A DNA stretch of 44,200 bases from Mesorhizobium sp. STM 4661 (GTDB taxonomy: Bacteria > Pseudomonadota > Alphaproteobacteria > Rhizobiales > Rhizobiaceae): positions 1 through 44,200 of the forward strand of contig NZ_CAAF010000059.1 in the NCBI RefSeq assembly GCF_000359125.1, given 5' to 3'. Numbering within the stretch: the first letter of the stretch is position 1; each line of letters starts with the position of its first letter. Positions 6,603-15,406 of the stretch are shown in pieces. The notes under the pieces are model-generated. The model was not told where the DNA came from, did no database searches, and saw only the letters and a list, made by a program, of their open reading frames with translations. A program made the translations under genes and the position numbers.

Positions 6603-9338
6603 ATGTCTCCAGTGTATTTGGCATCAGAAAGGACGGATCAGGATCTACAGGCGGATCGTCAACCAGCGGCCCCCGGTAGATGGTCGAACGTCCCGGAATA
6701 CGCACTTGATCAGGGCGGCCCTGTATTGCGCCCTTATCAACGCATGGGCGTCGATTTTGCGAACATTACCGTCTTCGATCACCTGAGAGACATCACCAAG
6801 CAATATCCCAACAAACTCGCGATCAGCGACGGCACCACGCGTCTGACGTATTCCCAGCTTTTACAAGCCGTCGAGATGCTGTCCCACCGAATTGCGGCCA
6901 TCGTTCCCAACGGACAGGCGATCGGGATCCTTCAGGCCAACTCGGCCTGGTACCCTGTGGCCATCTTGGCGAGCATGGCGGTTGGGCGGCCTTCCGTGCC
7001 ACTCAACACGAGAGATCCTTACTCGCGAACCAATGATATTGTCGCTGCGGCGGGGCTCGAGGCGGTCATAGGCGATGGCAATGTTCGCCCTGTCGGTTTG
7101 GCCCGGGATGTCCACTGGATCGATGGGACCACCAGCATCACGCCGCAAGTCCAGCCACTACCCCAGTCCTGTTCCGTCTCGGTCGATGCGCCCGCGATAG
7201 TGCTCTACACCTCAGGCAGCACTGGCCATCCCAAAGGCATCGTCAACAGCCAGCGCAGCCTGCTTTGGCGGGTTCAGCAATATGTCGACGCATGCCACAT
7301 CAACTCGGATGACGTTTTCCTGCCCTTGACCGGGCCTGCCACGATCGCCGGTTGCCGGGAGGTTCTGGCTGCCGTGCTGACCGGCGCCACCTTGCATCTC
7401 GCCGAGCTCGAAGCCATCGGCTTGCGGGCGGTCCAGCGCCTAGTGGAATCCGAAGGCGTGACGGTCACCTACCTGGTGCCGGCCTTGCTTCGCGTACTCA
7501 TGGCGGACAAACCTGCTGACGCCTTCCGCTCGCTCAGGGTGGCTCGGATCGGCGGGGAGAAGGTGACATGGGCCGATATCGCCCTGCTGCGCAAAGTCGT
7601 GTCGAGCACTTGCCTCATCCAGATCGGCTACTCGTCAACCGAGACCACAGGGTCGCAATGGTTCTTGCCGCAAGACTGGCCGGAGGCAGGCCGCTCGGTT
7701 CCGGTTGGCTGGCTGCTCCCGGGAATGATGTTCGCGGTTGTCGATGACGAGGGACGCCGCGTTCAGCCTGGCAAGGTCGGCGAGCTCTTGATAAGAAGCC
7801 CGTATGTTTTGCTTGGCCATTGGGAGAACGGCGCTGTCGTGCCCGTGGCATCGGATCCCGATGATCGTGATCTTCGGGTGTTCGCGACGGGTGACCTCGT
7901 CCAGATTGACAGTCATGGCCTGCTGCGGATCGTCGGTCGCAAGGGCCGGCAGATAAAGATCAATGGTCGACGCATCGAGCCGGCGGAGCTCGAACGGGTA
8001 TTGCGCAGCGCGCCTGACGTGGAGGGTGCTGTCGCAATTGTGACGACGGCAAATGAACTTGTTGCATTCGCCGTTCCCCAACCTTGGGCGCGGCCGACCT
8101 TCTCGGACGAGCTTCGCCAGCTTGTCAGAACGAACCTGCCGTCGCCGCTGTGTCCCTTGCGGCTCCACACGATCGCCGGAATTCCACGTCTGCCGGGCGG
8201 CAAGGTCGACATGGCCGCGCTTGCGGAGATCGATCTTTCAGCCAGGAAGATCGCCCCGGCCGCACAGCCGTCCAATACGAGCGAACTGAACATTCATCGC
8301 ATAGTGCAGCATGCTTGGAACAATATCCTCAACACGCATGTTGCCGCAGGCCGCTGGGATGACGCAGGCGGAGATTCGCTGAAGCTGCTGCATTGCGTCA
8401 TGGAAATCGAAAGCGCCATCGGCCAGGAGCTCGGTCTCGATGGGTTCACGGTTGGTATGAGCATGGACGAAATGGTCAAGGCGGTTGTGTCGGCACAAGC
8501 AGGCGCCCTGCGCGCGCAAGTAAAAAAGCACGAACTTCCAATTCTTTTCCTGCTCCCGGGATCCGTCGGCTATGGCCCAAGCTTTGCCGCCTTTGCATCT
8601 TCGATGGGCAAGATCGCACGAGTGGTCCCCATCAAATATCCGGCCCTGGCCATGATATTGCGCGGACCAAACACTGTCGCAAACATGGCCGAGGGCGCGG
8701 TCGAGCAGATTCGCCGCGCTCAGCCAACGGGTCCCATAAGGCTTCTCGGCCATTCGCTCGGCGGCGCCGTCGCTTTCGAGGTTGCCGAGCGGCTGCTGGC
8801 CGCGGGGCGAACTATAAAGTTCCTGGGAATCCTTGACACTAGCCTCCTCGGTGAGCGCAGCACGTATTGGGAGATGGTTGTCCGCACATACCAGCGGATC
8901 CGGACCAACCGCGTGACCGCTGACCGGATGGCTTGCCGCTTCGTTGCAAAAGTCGCGGTCAAAACGGGCTTCGAGGCGCGGCTCGCCCGCATCCTCGATC
9001 GCCATGCGCAGGACGAGTTCAACGCGACGAGCTTCAGAACCAAACTGGAACTGCAGGGGCAGTTGCGGGGGCGAGCCTTCTATCAGTGGTTGGCGATACC
9101 CAGACCGACGCTGCCGATCACCGCAACCCTCTTCCGCTGCGCACGGCCCAAAATGCCTCTGGCCATAGGGTGGGATGGCGCTTTCGAGCGTCTTGACGTC
9201 ATTCCGGTCGTCGGCAGTCACTTCGATATGGTCACAGAGCCTTATCTCGCCGCCAACCGCCCACTCATCGAGAACGCGTTGGAGCAAACCTATTCTGCGG
9301 CCGAGCTTCGCATACGGGAGTACAGACCATCGACCTGA
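6603..9338 (+). CDS. NRPS-like adenylation-thiolation-thioesterase protein
   Basis: A 911-residue three-domain assembly-line protein with no condensation domain. The adenylation domain (about residues 50-545) carries the ATP loop LYTSGSTGHPKG near 201-212, GYSSTETTG, the TGDL motif (ATGDLVQID), the hinge GRKGRQIKINGRRIEP near 445-460 and the catalytic-Lys region PGGKVDMAAL. The thiolation domain has the phosphopantetheine serine in GGDSLKLL near 588. The thioesterase domain (about 655-905) has the GxSxG nucleophile in LLGHSLGG near 716 and a late His in GSHFDM. It should activate one carboxylic or amino acid, load it on its own carrier and release or transfer it. The substrate is unknown. It is the first gene of a tight plus-strand operon. 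The ATG at 6603 is used; Met at 6744 also precedes the conserved part. Confidence 0.85.
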   Translation: MSPVYLASERTDQDLQADRQPAAPGRWSNVPEYALDQGGPVLRPYQRMGVDFANITVFDHLRDITKQYPNKLAISDGTTRLTYSQLLQAVEMLSHRIAAIVPNGQAIGILQANSAWYPVAILASMAVGRPSVPLNTRDPYSRTNDIVAAAGLEAVIGDGNVRPVGLARDVHWIDGTTSITPQVQPLPQSCSVSVDAPAIVLYTSGSTGHPKGIVNSQRSLLWRVQQYVDACHINSDDVFLPLTGPATIAGCREVLAAVLTGATLHLAELEAIGLRAVQRLVESEGVTVTYLVPALLRVLMADKPADAFRSLRVARIGGEKVTWADIALLRKVVSSTCLIQIGYSSTETTGSQWFLPQDWPEAGRSVPVGWLLPGMMFAVVDDEGRRVQPGKVGELLIRSPYVLLGHWENGAVVPVASDPDDRDLRVFATGDLVQIDSHGLLRIVGRKGRQIKINGRRIEPAELERVLRSAPDVEGAVAIVTTANELVAFAVPQPWARPTFSDELRQLVRTNLPSPLCPLRLHTIAGIPRLPGGKVDMAALAEIDLSARKIAPAAQPSNTSELNIHRIVQHAWNNILNTHVAAGRWDDAGGDSLKLLHCVMEIESAIGQELGLDGFTVGMSMDEMVKAVVSAQAGALRAQVKKHELPILFLLPGSVGYGPSFAAFASSMGKIARVVPIKYPALAMILRGPNTVANMAEGAVEQIRRAQPTGPIRLLGHSLGGAVAFEVAERLLAAGRTIKFLGILDTSLLGERSTYWEMVVRTYQRIRTNRVTADRMACRFVAKVAVKTGFEARLARILDRHAQDEFNATSFRTKLELQGQLRGRAFYQWLAIPRPTLPITATLFRCARPKMPLAIGWDGAFERLDVIPVVGSHFDMVTEPYLAANRPLIENALEQTYSAAELRIREYRPST

Positions 9339-9361
9339 TTTCAGAATTCAGCCGGAGCACG

Positions 9362-10318
9362 TTGGTGCTCGATGCTCGCGCGGAGGTCGATCGCATCGTC
9401 GAAATCCTGCGCGGGCAGGTCTTTGGCACGCTGCGGCGTCGTGGCGTGGTTGTCGGCCTCTCCGGGGGCATAGACAGCTCCGTTGTCGCTGCCTTGTGCG
9501 CGCGCGCGTTCGGGAAAGACAAGGTTCTGGGGATATTCATGCCGGAGCGCCATTCCTCCGGCGACTCGCTAAGACTGGGCCGCGTTATCGCGGCACAGCT
9601 CGGCATCGATACGATCCTGGAAGACTTAGCGCCTGCCCTGGAGGCCATCGGCGCCTATCGTCGACAGATCGAAGCGATCCAGACCGTCGTTCCCCAGTAT
9701 GGCGACGGCTGGAAATGCAAGCTGGTTCTCGCATCGGTCCTCGAGAGCAACGGCCTGAACATCACACGCCTCACGGTTGAAGATCCGGAGGGCAAGACCG
9801 ACACGGTGCGCCTGCCGCCGGCAGCCTATCTGCAGATCGTCGCTGCAACCAACTACAAGCAGCGCCTGCGCAAGATGACCGAGTACTATCACGCGGACCG
9901 CCTGAATTACGCGGTGGCGGGCACGCCAAACCGCCTTGAGTACGACCAGGGCTTTTTCGTCAAGCAGGGCGACGGAACCGCCGACCTGATGCCTATCGTC
10001 CACCTCTACAAGACCCAGGTCTACCAACTGGCCGAATATCTTGGAGTCGATGAAGAGATCCGGCGGCGGTCACCCACCACGGACACTTTCTCCATGGCGC
10101 AGAGTCAGGAGGAATTCTATTTTGCGCTGCCTTATCATCTGATGGATCTGTGCCTCTATGGTGTGAACCACGGGCTCTCCGCCGAGGAGGTCGCGGCCGC
10201 CGCCGATCTCACTGCGGCCCAGGTTCAAAAAGTGTTCAAGGACATCGACAGCAAACGGCGTGCCGCTCGCTATCTTCACGCCCGGCCCTTGCTGCCTGCT
10301 TCAATGGGCGAGGACTGA
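9362..10318 (+). CDS. NAD+ synthase-like ATP-dependent amidating ligase
   Basis: A PP-loop ATP pyrophosphatase of the NadE type, 318 residues. The ATP loop is VVVGLSGGIDSSVVAAL near residue 34. The later block AVAGTPNRLEYDQGFFVKQG followed by LMPIVHLYKTQVYQLAEYLG copies the NAD synthase layout. It lacks the glutaminase domain of long NadE. The segment after it (SPTTDTFSMAQSQEEFYFAL) differs from the usual PPSADL...DE of housekeeping enzymes. NadE enzymes adenylate a carboxylate and let ammonia attack it. Here, next to an AsnB-type protein and carrier proteins, a role in amidating a pathway intermediate is inferred. The start is TTG 9362 or GTG 9365; a GGAG site (9354-9357) spaces better to GTG. 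It begins 23 bases after the previous gene. Confidence 0.75.
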   Translation: MVLDARAEVDRIVEILRGQVFGTLRRRGVVVGLSGGIDSSVVAALCARAFGKDKVLGIFMPERHSSGDSLRLGRVIAAQLGIDTILEDLAPALEAIGAYRRQIEAIQTVVPQYGDGWKCKLVLASVLESNGLNITRLTVEDPEGKTDTVRLPPAAYLQIVAATNYKQRLRKMTEYYHADRLNYAVAGTPNRLEYDQGFFVKQGDGTADLMPIVHLYKTQVYQLAEYLGVDEEIRRRSPTTDTFSMAQSQEEFYFALPYHLMDLCLYGVNHGLSAEEVAAAADLTAAQVQKVFKDIDSKRRAARYLHARPLLPASMGED

Positions 10319-10323
10319 CCCGG

Positions 10324-12345
10324 ATGTGCGGCATCGCCGGAATTGTGTCACTGAGCGCCGCTGCTGCGCCTCCTTCGCGAGACGCATTGATGCGCATGGC
10401 GGGCGCACTAACGCATCGCGGCCCGGACGAGCGCGGCCTTTACCGGGATAGACGTGCGGGCCTGGCGCATGCCCGCCTGTCCGTCGTCGATCTTTCCAGC
10501 GGCCAGCAGCCGCTCGCGGATGCGGGCGACACGACATGGATCGTCTTCAACGGCGAGATCTTCAACTATGTCGAACTGCGTGAAAAGCTGGTCGCCCTTG
10601 GCCACCGCTTCCGCACGCGCAGCGACACTGAGGTTGTCATCCACGCTTATCGTGAGTGGGGCGAGGCAGCCTTCGAGCGGATGAACGGGCAATGGGCGAT
10701 CGCGATATGGGACTCCGTGGCGGGTCGTCTCGTATTGTCGCGCGACCGGTTCGGCATCTGCCCCCTGCACTATTGCGAGCACGCTGGTCGGCTTTACTTC
10801 GCCAGCGAAGTGAAAGCCATCTTCGCCGCCGATACCGGCATATCCCGCGCCTTCGATCCGGTTGGCCTCGACCAGACCTTCACGCTCTGGACGATCGTGC
10901 CGCCACAGAGCGTATTTCAAGGAATCAAGGAACTAAGGCCGGGCCACGTCCGCATCCACGAAAATGGCAAAGTTCGCGAGCGGGCATTCTGGAAGCCTAG
11001 CTATCCCGAAACTTCCGGCCCGAGCCATGGTGAATTCACCGGATCGCTCAATGACGCGGTGGACGAAGTGCGCAGCGCCCTCGAGGCCGCCACGGCGCTG
11101 AGAATAGTAAGCGCCGACGTTCCGGTCGGCTGTTACCTGTCCGGCGGACTCGACAGTTCGCTTGTCGCCACGCTCGGCAGGCGCTTCGCGGGCGAGCGCT
11201 TCCAGACTTTCTCCTTGCGTTTTGCCGACGCCGAATATGACGAGACCCGCTTCCAGCGCCTGGTCGCCAGCGCGACCGGAAGCGAGCATCATGAGGTGGT
11301 GGTTTCGCGCAACGATATCGCCGAGATCTTTCCCGAGGTGATCTACCACACCGAGCGCCCAATCCTCAGGACCGCGCCTGCGCCCTTGTTCCTCCTCTCG
11401 AGGCTGGTGCGCGAGCACGGCATCAAGGTCGTGCTCACCGGCGAAGGGGCCGACGAGATGTTCGCCGGCTACGATCTCTTCCGTGAAGGCAAGGTCCGTC
11501 GCTTCTGGGGACGTCAGCCCGCTTCGACACGGCGTCCACGGCTGCTCGAGCGTCTGTATCCATATCTCACCCGCTCGCCGATGCACCAGCAAGCGATGGC
11601 GCGCCAGTTCTTCGGGCGCAACATCCAGTCCCATGACGCACCAGGTTTTGCGCATGACACGCGCTGGCACACCACCGGCGCCATCAAGCGGCTGTTCTCC
11701 GCCGACATGCGCGCTGAAACCGGGCAACGCGATGCCGTGTCCGAACTGCTCGGCCGCCTGCCGGTGGAGTTTTCGCGATGGGGTTCCCTCGCCCAGGACC
11801 AGTATATCGAGATCGAGACGCTGATGTCGGGATACCTGCTTTCCTCGCAAGGCGACAGGATGCTCATGGCTCACTCGATCGAGGGACGCTTCCCCTTCCT
11901 GGACGATGAACTCGTGAAGCTCGCGAATTCACTGCCGGCGGCCTACAAGCTGGCTGTCCTCGATGAAAAGCACGTGCTGAAGCGTGTGGCGCAACCGATC
12001 GTGCCGCCGGAAATCGTGGCACGCAAGAAGCAGCCGTACCGGGCGCCCAACGGGCTTTGTTTCGTCGCCGACGATGCCCCGGCCTATGTTCAGGAAGCGC
12101 TTTCGGAGACGGCGCTGCGCGCGGCGAATGTCTTCGATCCGAAATCGGTCACGCGCCTGCTGGACAAGTGTCGAGCCAGAACGGGCGATGGCGATCTGTC
12201 CAATTCCGACAATATGGCGCTGGTCGGCGTGCTGTCGACGCAGCTGCTTCACCAGCAGTTCATCGCCAATTGTCCCGGTGGCGCTCGCACCGGCGCGCTC
12301 AGCGTCGACATTGACCGCGAGCATCGCGAAGAGGTTCTGGCATGA
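10324..12345 (+). CDS. Asparagine synthase-type glutamine amidotransferase
   Basis: A 673-residue AsnB-family protein. The N-terminal glutaminase domain starts MCGIAGIV with the nucleophile Cys2, and has HRGPDERG, FNGEIFNYVELR and RSDTEVV. The synthetase domain has the PP-loop YLSGGLDSSL near residue 273 and EGADEMFAGY near 373. All catalytic residues looked for are present. AsnB makes asparagine from aspartate with glutamine nitrogen, but members in polysaccharide and natural-product clusters amidate other carboxylates. The tail after about residue 540 (KKQPYRAPNGLCF) fits the cluster-associated group. It starts 5 bases after the NAD-synthase-like gene and overlaps the next gene by 4 bases, so co-translation is likely. 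The exact acceptor is unknown. Confidence 0.85.
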   Translation: MCGIAGIVSLSAAAAPPSRDALMRMAGALTHRGPDERGLYRDRRAGLAHARLSVVDLSSGQQPLADAGDTTWIVFNGEIFNYVELREKLVALGHRFRTRSDTEVVIHAYREWGEAAFERMNGQWAIAIWDSVAGRLVLSRDRFGICPLHYCEHAGRLYFASEVKAIFAADTGISRAFDPVGLDQTFTLWTIVPPQSVFQGIKELRPGHVRIHENGKVRERAFWKPSYPETSGPSHGEFTGSLNDAVDEVRSALEAATALRIVSADVPVGCYLSGGLDSSLVATLGRRFAGERFQTFSLRFADAEYDETRFQRLVASATGSEHHEVVVSRNDIAEIFPEVIYHTERPILRTAPAPLFLLSRLVREHGIKVVLTGEGADEMFAGYDLFREGKVRRFWGRQPASTRRPRLLERLYPYLTRSPMHQQAMARQFFGRNIQSHDAPGFAHDTRWHTTGAIKRLFSADMRAETGQRDAVSELLGRLPVEFSRWGSLAQDQYIEIETLMSGYLLSSQGDRMLMAHSIEGRFPFLDDELVKLANSLPAAYKLAVLDEKHVLKRVAQPIVPPEIVARKKQPYRAPNGLCFVADDAPAYVQEALSETALRAANVFDPKSVTRLLDKCRARTGDGDLSNSDNMALVGVLSTQLLHQQFIANCPGGARTGALSVDIDREHREEVLA

Positions 12346-13898
12346 TGCATGGTGCGGTACCTCTTCTGCATGACTACCTCGCCCATTCCGCCAGCCGCCT
12401 TGGCGAGAAAGTGGCGCTGGTGTGCGGCACGCAACGTGTCACCTATGGCGAGATCGAGGCGCGCGCCAACGCCATCGCGCATCATCTAACCGCCGCTGGA
12501 GTTGCGCGCGGCGATCGCGTGATGATCTTCGCCGACAACACCGTCGAGACGGTCGTTTCCTTCTGGGGCGTGCTCAAGGCGAATGCCGTTGTGAGCATCG
12601 TCAACCCGCTCACCAAAAGCGACAAGCTTGACTATTTGCTCAATGATTGCCTCCCGGCGGCGCTGATCACCGACAAGCACCTGCACTCGGTATTCAGCGA
12701 GCCGGCGCGCAACTGCCCGTCACTGCGCCGGGTGATCGTCTCCGGGTCGATCGACGACGCCGAGCTGGCAGGATTGCCGCATGCCGTGCGCTGGGATAGC
12801 GCAGTCTTCGGCGATCACAGCGCAGCGCCCCCGCGCCGCTGCATCGATATCGATCTTGCTGCGATCATCTACACTTCGGGGTCAACAGGCGAGCCCAAGG
12901 GCGTGATGCTGACGCACAGGAACATGATCACCGCGTGCACGTCGATCGCCTCCTACCTTGAGCTTGGCGAAGACGAGGTGATCCTCAACGTCCTGCCGCT
13001 CGCCTTCGATTATGGCCTGTACCAGATGATCATGGCGTTTCGCACCGGCGCTCGGCTGGTGCTTGAACGCTCGTTTGCTTTCCCGGCCCAGATCCTTGGG
13101 GTGATCAAGCAAGAGAGGGTTACCGGCTTTCCCGGCGTACCGACCATCTTCGCCTCGCTATCGGAGCTCAAATCACTGAAAAGTCATGACTTTTCGAGCA
13201 TTCGCTACGTCACGAACACCGCTGCCGCGCTGCCGCTCAAGCACATTCTCATGCTCCAGGATCTGTTTCCGGGCGCGCGTATCTATTCAATGTACGGCCT
13301 CACCGAATGCAAGCGCTGCACCTATTTGCCGCCGGCAGATCTGGAACGAAAGCCGTTGAGCGTCGGCATCGCCATTCCGAACACCGAAATGTGGATTGTC
13401 GACGAGGATGACAGACGGGTTGGCCCCGATGTCGTCGGCCAGCTCGTCATCCGCGGAGCGACGGTCATGAAGGGCTATTGGGGCAAGCCGGAGGCTACGG
13501 CCAGGAAGCTCAAGCCCGGCCCGTTGCCCGGCGAGCAGGTCTTGTACACCGGCGACTACTGCCGGATCGACACGGAGGGTTACCTCTATTTCGTCGGACG
13601 CGGCGACGAGATCATAAAATCCAGAGGGGAGAAAGTAGCACCCAAGGAGGTGGAAAACGTGCTGATGGACATTCCGGGGGTACGGGAGGCGGCCGTCATC
13701 GGCGTCCCGGACGAGCTTCTTGGACAAGCGGTCAAGGCCTTTGTCGTGATGGAACAAGGAAGCGTCATCGGCGAAAAGCAGCTTCAGAAAGAGTGCCAGA
13801 GGCGGCTGGAGAACTTCATGGTTCCGAAGTCCATCGTTGTCGTAGCGAGTCTGCCGATGACAGACACCGGCAAGCTCAAAAAAACGGCCCTGTCATAA
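12342..13898 (+). CDS. Acyl-CoA/acyl-ACP ligase (AMP-forming)
   Basis: A 518-residue stand-alone adenylate-forming enzyme of the fatty-acyl/aryl ligase type. It has the ATP loop IIYTSGSTGEPKGV near residue 176, SMYGLTE(C) near 320, YTGDYCRID, the hinge GRGDEIIKSRGEKVAPKEVE near 418 and a C-terminal catalytic Lys region TDTGKLKKTAL. It should activate a carboxylic acid as acyl-AMP and pass it to CoA or, given the neighbour, to the carrier protein encoded next. The ATG overlaps the preceding stop codon (ATGA). The unusual Cys-Lys-Arg-Cys after the LTE motif (LTECKRCTY) is seen in a subgroup associated with polysaccharide clusters; this last point is from memory of such clusters. The substrate is unknown. 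Confidence 0.85.
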   Translation: MMHGAVPLLHDYLAHSASRLGEKVALVCGTQRVTYGEIEARANAIAHHLTAAGVARGDRVMIFADNTVETVVSFWGVLKANAVVSIVNPLTKSDKLDYLLNDCLPAALITDKHLHSVFSEPARNCPSLRRVIVSGSIDDAELAGLPHAVRWDSAVFGDHSAAPPRRCIDIDLAAIIYTSGSTGEPKGVMLTHRNMITACTSIASYLELGEDEVILNVLPLAFDYGLYQMIMAFRTGARLVLERSFAFPAQILGVIKQERVTGFPGVPTIFASLSELKSLKSHDFSSIRYVTNTAAALPLKHILMLQDLFPGARIYSMYGLTECKRCTYLPPADLERKPLSVGIAIPNTEMWIVDEDDRRVGPDVVGQLVIRGATVMKGYWGKPEATARKLKPGPLPGEQVLYTGDYCRIDTEGYLYFVGRGDEIIKSRGEKVAPKEVENVLMDIPGVREAAVIGVPDELLGQAVKAFVVMEQGSVIGEKQLQKECQRRLENFMVPKSIVVVASLPMTDTGKLKKTALS

Positions 13899-13959
13899 GG
13901 CTCCTTTTCTGGAACGAGGTTGATTTGATTTTTGTTGTTTGCTCAGGAGGGCGAATTCA

Positions 13960-14226
13960 ATGTTGACTACCAAGGACCGGGTCGAAACCTACAAGGACCA
14001 AATTCGTGCGTTCCTGGCGTCGAATTTCTACATAGCCGACGCGGACGCCTTGCAGAGTGAGACATCTCTTCTCGACCAGGGCGTCGTCGACTCGACGGGG
14101 GTGCTTGAGGTCATTGGTTTCATTGAGGAAACCTTCGGCATCACGGTCGAGGACAGCGAGCTTCTGCCTGAGAACCTCGATTCCATCCAGGGCATTGCGC
14201 AGTACATCATCAGCAAGAAAAACTGA
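13960..14226 (+). CDS. Acyl carrier protein
   Basis: An 88-residue carrier with the phosphopantetheine attachment serine in GVVDSTGVLE (Ser45). Thr takes the place of the usual Leu after Ser, as in DSTG-type specialised ACPs. The four-helix pattern and acidic surface (IEETFGITVEDSELLPENL) fit. An AGGAGG site at 13945-13950 lies 9 bases before the ATG, which decides against the longer in-frame start at 13939. It is the last gene of the five-gene operon, 61 bases after the ligase. It probably receives the ligase product; dedicated carriers like this serve specialised acyl chemistry rather than bulk fatty acid synthesis. Confidence 0.9.
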   Translation: MLTTKDRVETYKDQIRAFLASNFYIADADALQSETSLLDQGVVDSTGVLEVIGFIEETFGITVEDSELLPENLDSIQGIAQYIISKKN

Positions 14227-14283
14227 TTGGCAGCTTATTACGCGGCGGGCGTTCCAAGCTCCGCCGACAGCGAGCGCTTCCGC

Positions 14284-14316
14284 GGCAAGGCTTACGCCTA
14301 CCGTGGCAAGGCTTAC
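14284..14316. repeat. Short tandem direct repeat between convergent genes
   Basis: GGCAAGGCTTAC occurs at 14284-14295 and again at 14305-14316, a 21-base period, directly beside the stop codon of the minus-strand methyltransferase. It may be a slippage duplication at the 3' end of that gene. Confidence 0.4.
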
Positions 14317-15009
14317 TTACGCGTGCGCCTTCACATGTCCCATTACCACCCTGCCCTCGCCGGCTTCGTTGGTGACGTCACGGATGTTCTCATAGGCCTT
14401 GGAACGCTCCAGCAGGCTCATGACCTGCCGGTCCTGGCCGAGGCCGACCTCGAAGAGCAGCATACCTCCGCGCCGCAAGTAACGCGGCGCGTCCTTGATC
14501 ACCCGCATATGAATGCTCAGGCCATAAGGGCCGGCCGCAAATGCTTCACGCGGCTCAAGCTCTGTCAGATGCGCGCGGTCGCCCTCAAGCCGTTTCTCCG
14601 AAATGTAGGGCGGGTTGCAAACGATCAAGTCGATCGTGCCCTCTAGCTCCAGGCCTGAGAAGGCATCGAACAAATCGCCCTGAAGCACCGATACGCGCTC
14701 CGCCATGCCATGATGGACGACATTGCGGCGAGCGACTTCGACGCATCCGTCGGTGAGATCGCTGGCCCAGACACGTGCGGTGGGAGCGTAATGCGCTATG
14801 CCGCACGCCAGATTGCCCGCCCCACAGCACATGTCGACGACGCGTGGCGCCGGCAGGTTCAATTGACGCAGCACGTCGACAGCCGTCTTGCCAAGCAATT
14901 CCGTCTCGGGCCGGGGCACGAGCGCGCCAGGTGCGACGAGCAGCTCAAGTCCCATAAACATTGTGCGGCCCTTGCTGTAGGCGTCGGCAACACTGATTTC
15001 TTCACTCAC
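14317..15009 (-). CDS. PrmC/HemK-like methyltransferase lacking the N-terminal domain
   Basis: A 230-residue SAM-dependent methyltransferase. It has the PrmC landmark VPRPETELL near residue 31, motif I VVDMCCGAGNLACGIA and the catalytic NPPY in LIVCNPPYIS. That tetrad marks enzymes methylating an amide or amine nitrogen (glutamine in release factors). Housekeeping PrmC has about 80-110 residues before VPRPETE that bind the release factor; here only ~30 remain. The substrate is therefore probably not a release factor. It is convergent with the carrier-protein operon, 90 bases away, so it may N-methylate a product or protein of that pathway; that is inference. The two-Cys motif (DMCCGAG) replaces the usual DLGTGSG. 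Confidence 0.75.
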   Translation of the reverse strand: MSEEISVADAYSKGRTMFMGLELLVAPGALVPRPETELLGKTAVDVLRQLNLPAPRVVDMCCGAGNLACGIAHYAPTARVWASDLTDGCVEVARRNVVHHGMAERVSVLQGDLFDAFSGLELEGTIDLIVCNPPYISEKRLEGDRAHLTELEPREAFAAGPYGLSIHMRVIKDAPRYLRRGGMLLFEVGLGQDRQVMSLLERSKAYENIRDVTNEAGEGRVVMGHVKAHA

Positions 15010-15406
15010 TACAAACCCTCCCGATCTGCTCGATGTTCACCAATCGCATACTATAGAAATATATCTTGAAGTCGCCGAATTCTCGACGCGCAAATTGAAA
15101 AAACATTCGTCTCCGATACGCTTTGAAGACATTGTGCAACAAAAGATGATCACAAGCTTCTCATCTGTGTCATGGTTGGGAAACAGTCGCTTTTGCCGAC
15201 TCAGTTTGTCCCCAGGTTCCGAAGCGAATTTCCGAATTCTCGGCCGTGCGTCACGATTTCGCTGCATTTTGACCAAAAGCACGTATGTAAGCAAACCATA
15301 ATGTTCCGAAAATGAAGCAGCTGCCTTCCGCCAGGCAAGAGGTTATCCCCATCACCGACAGAACCGAAGAGATAGCGCGGCGACTCCGTGCGAAAGATCA
15401 CAACCC
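15010..15406. other. Divergent intergenic region, AT-richer
   Basis: 397 bases separate the minus-strand methyltransferase from the secretion ATPase gene. The stretch is visibly richer in A/T than its neighbours and should hold both promoters. Short frames on either strand (for example 15037-15294 minus) have no recognisable product. No clear consensus promoter or operator was found. Confidence 0.4.

Noticed and set aside
8238..9287. 349-codon minus-strand frame
   Set aside because: Lies antisense to the A-T-TE gene, whose carrier and thioesterase motifs are unmistakable; the antisense product has no motif.
10933..11874. 313-codon minus-strand frame
   Set aside because: Antisense shadow of the AsnB-type gene in GC-rich DNA.
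15037..15294. 85-codon minus-strand frame in the intergenic region
   Set aside because: No ribosome site or recognisable domain; AT-rich spacer.
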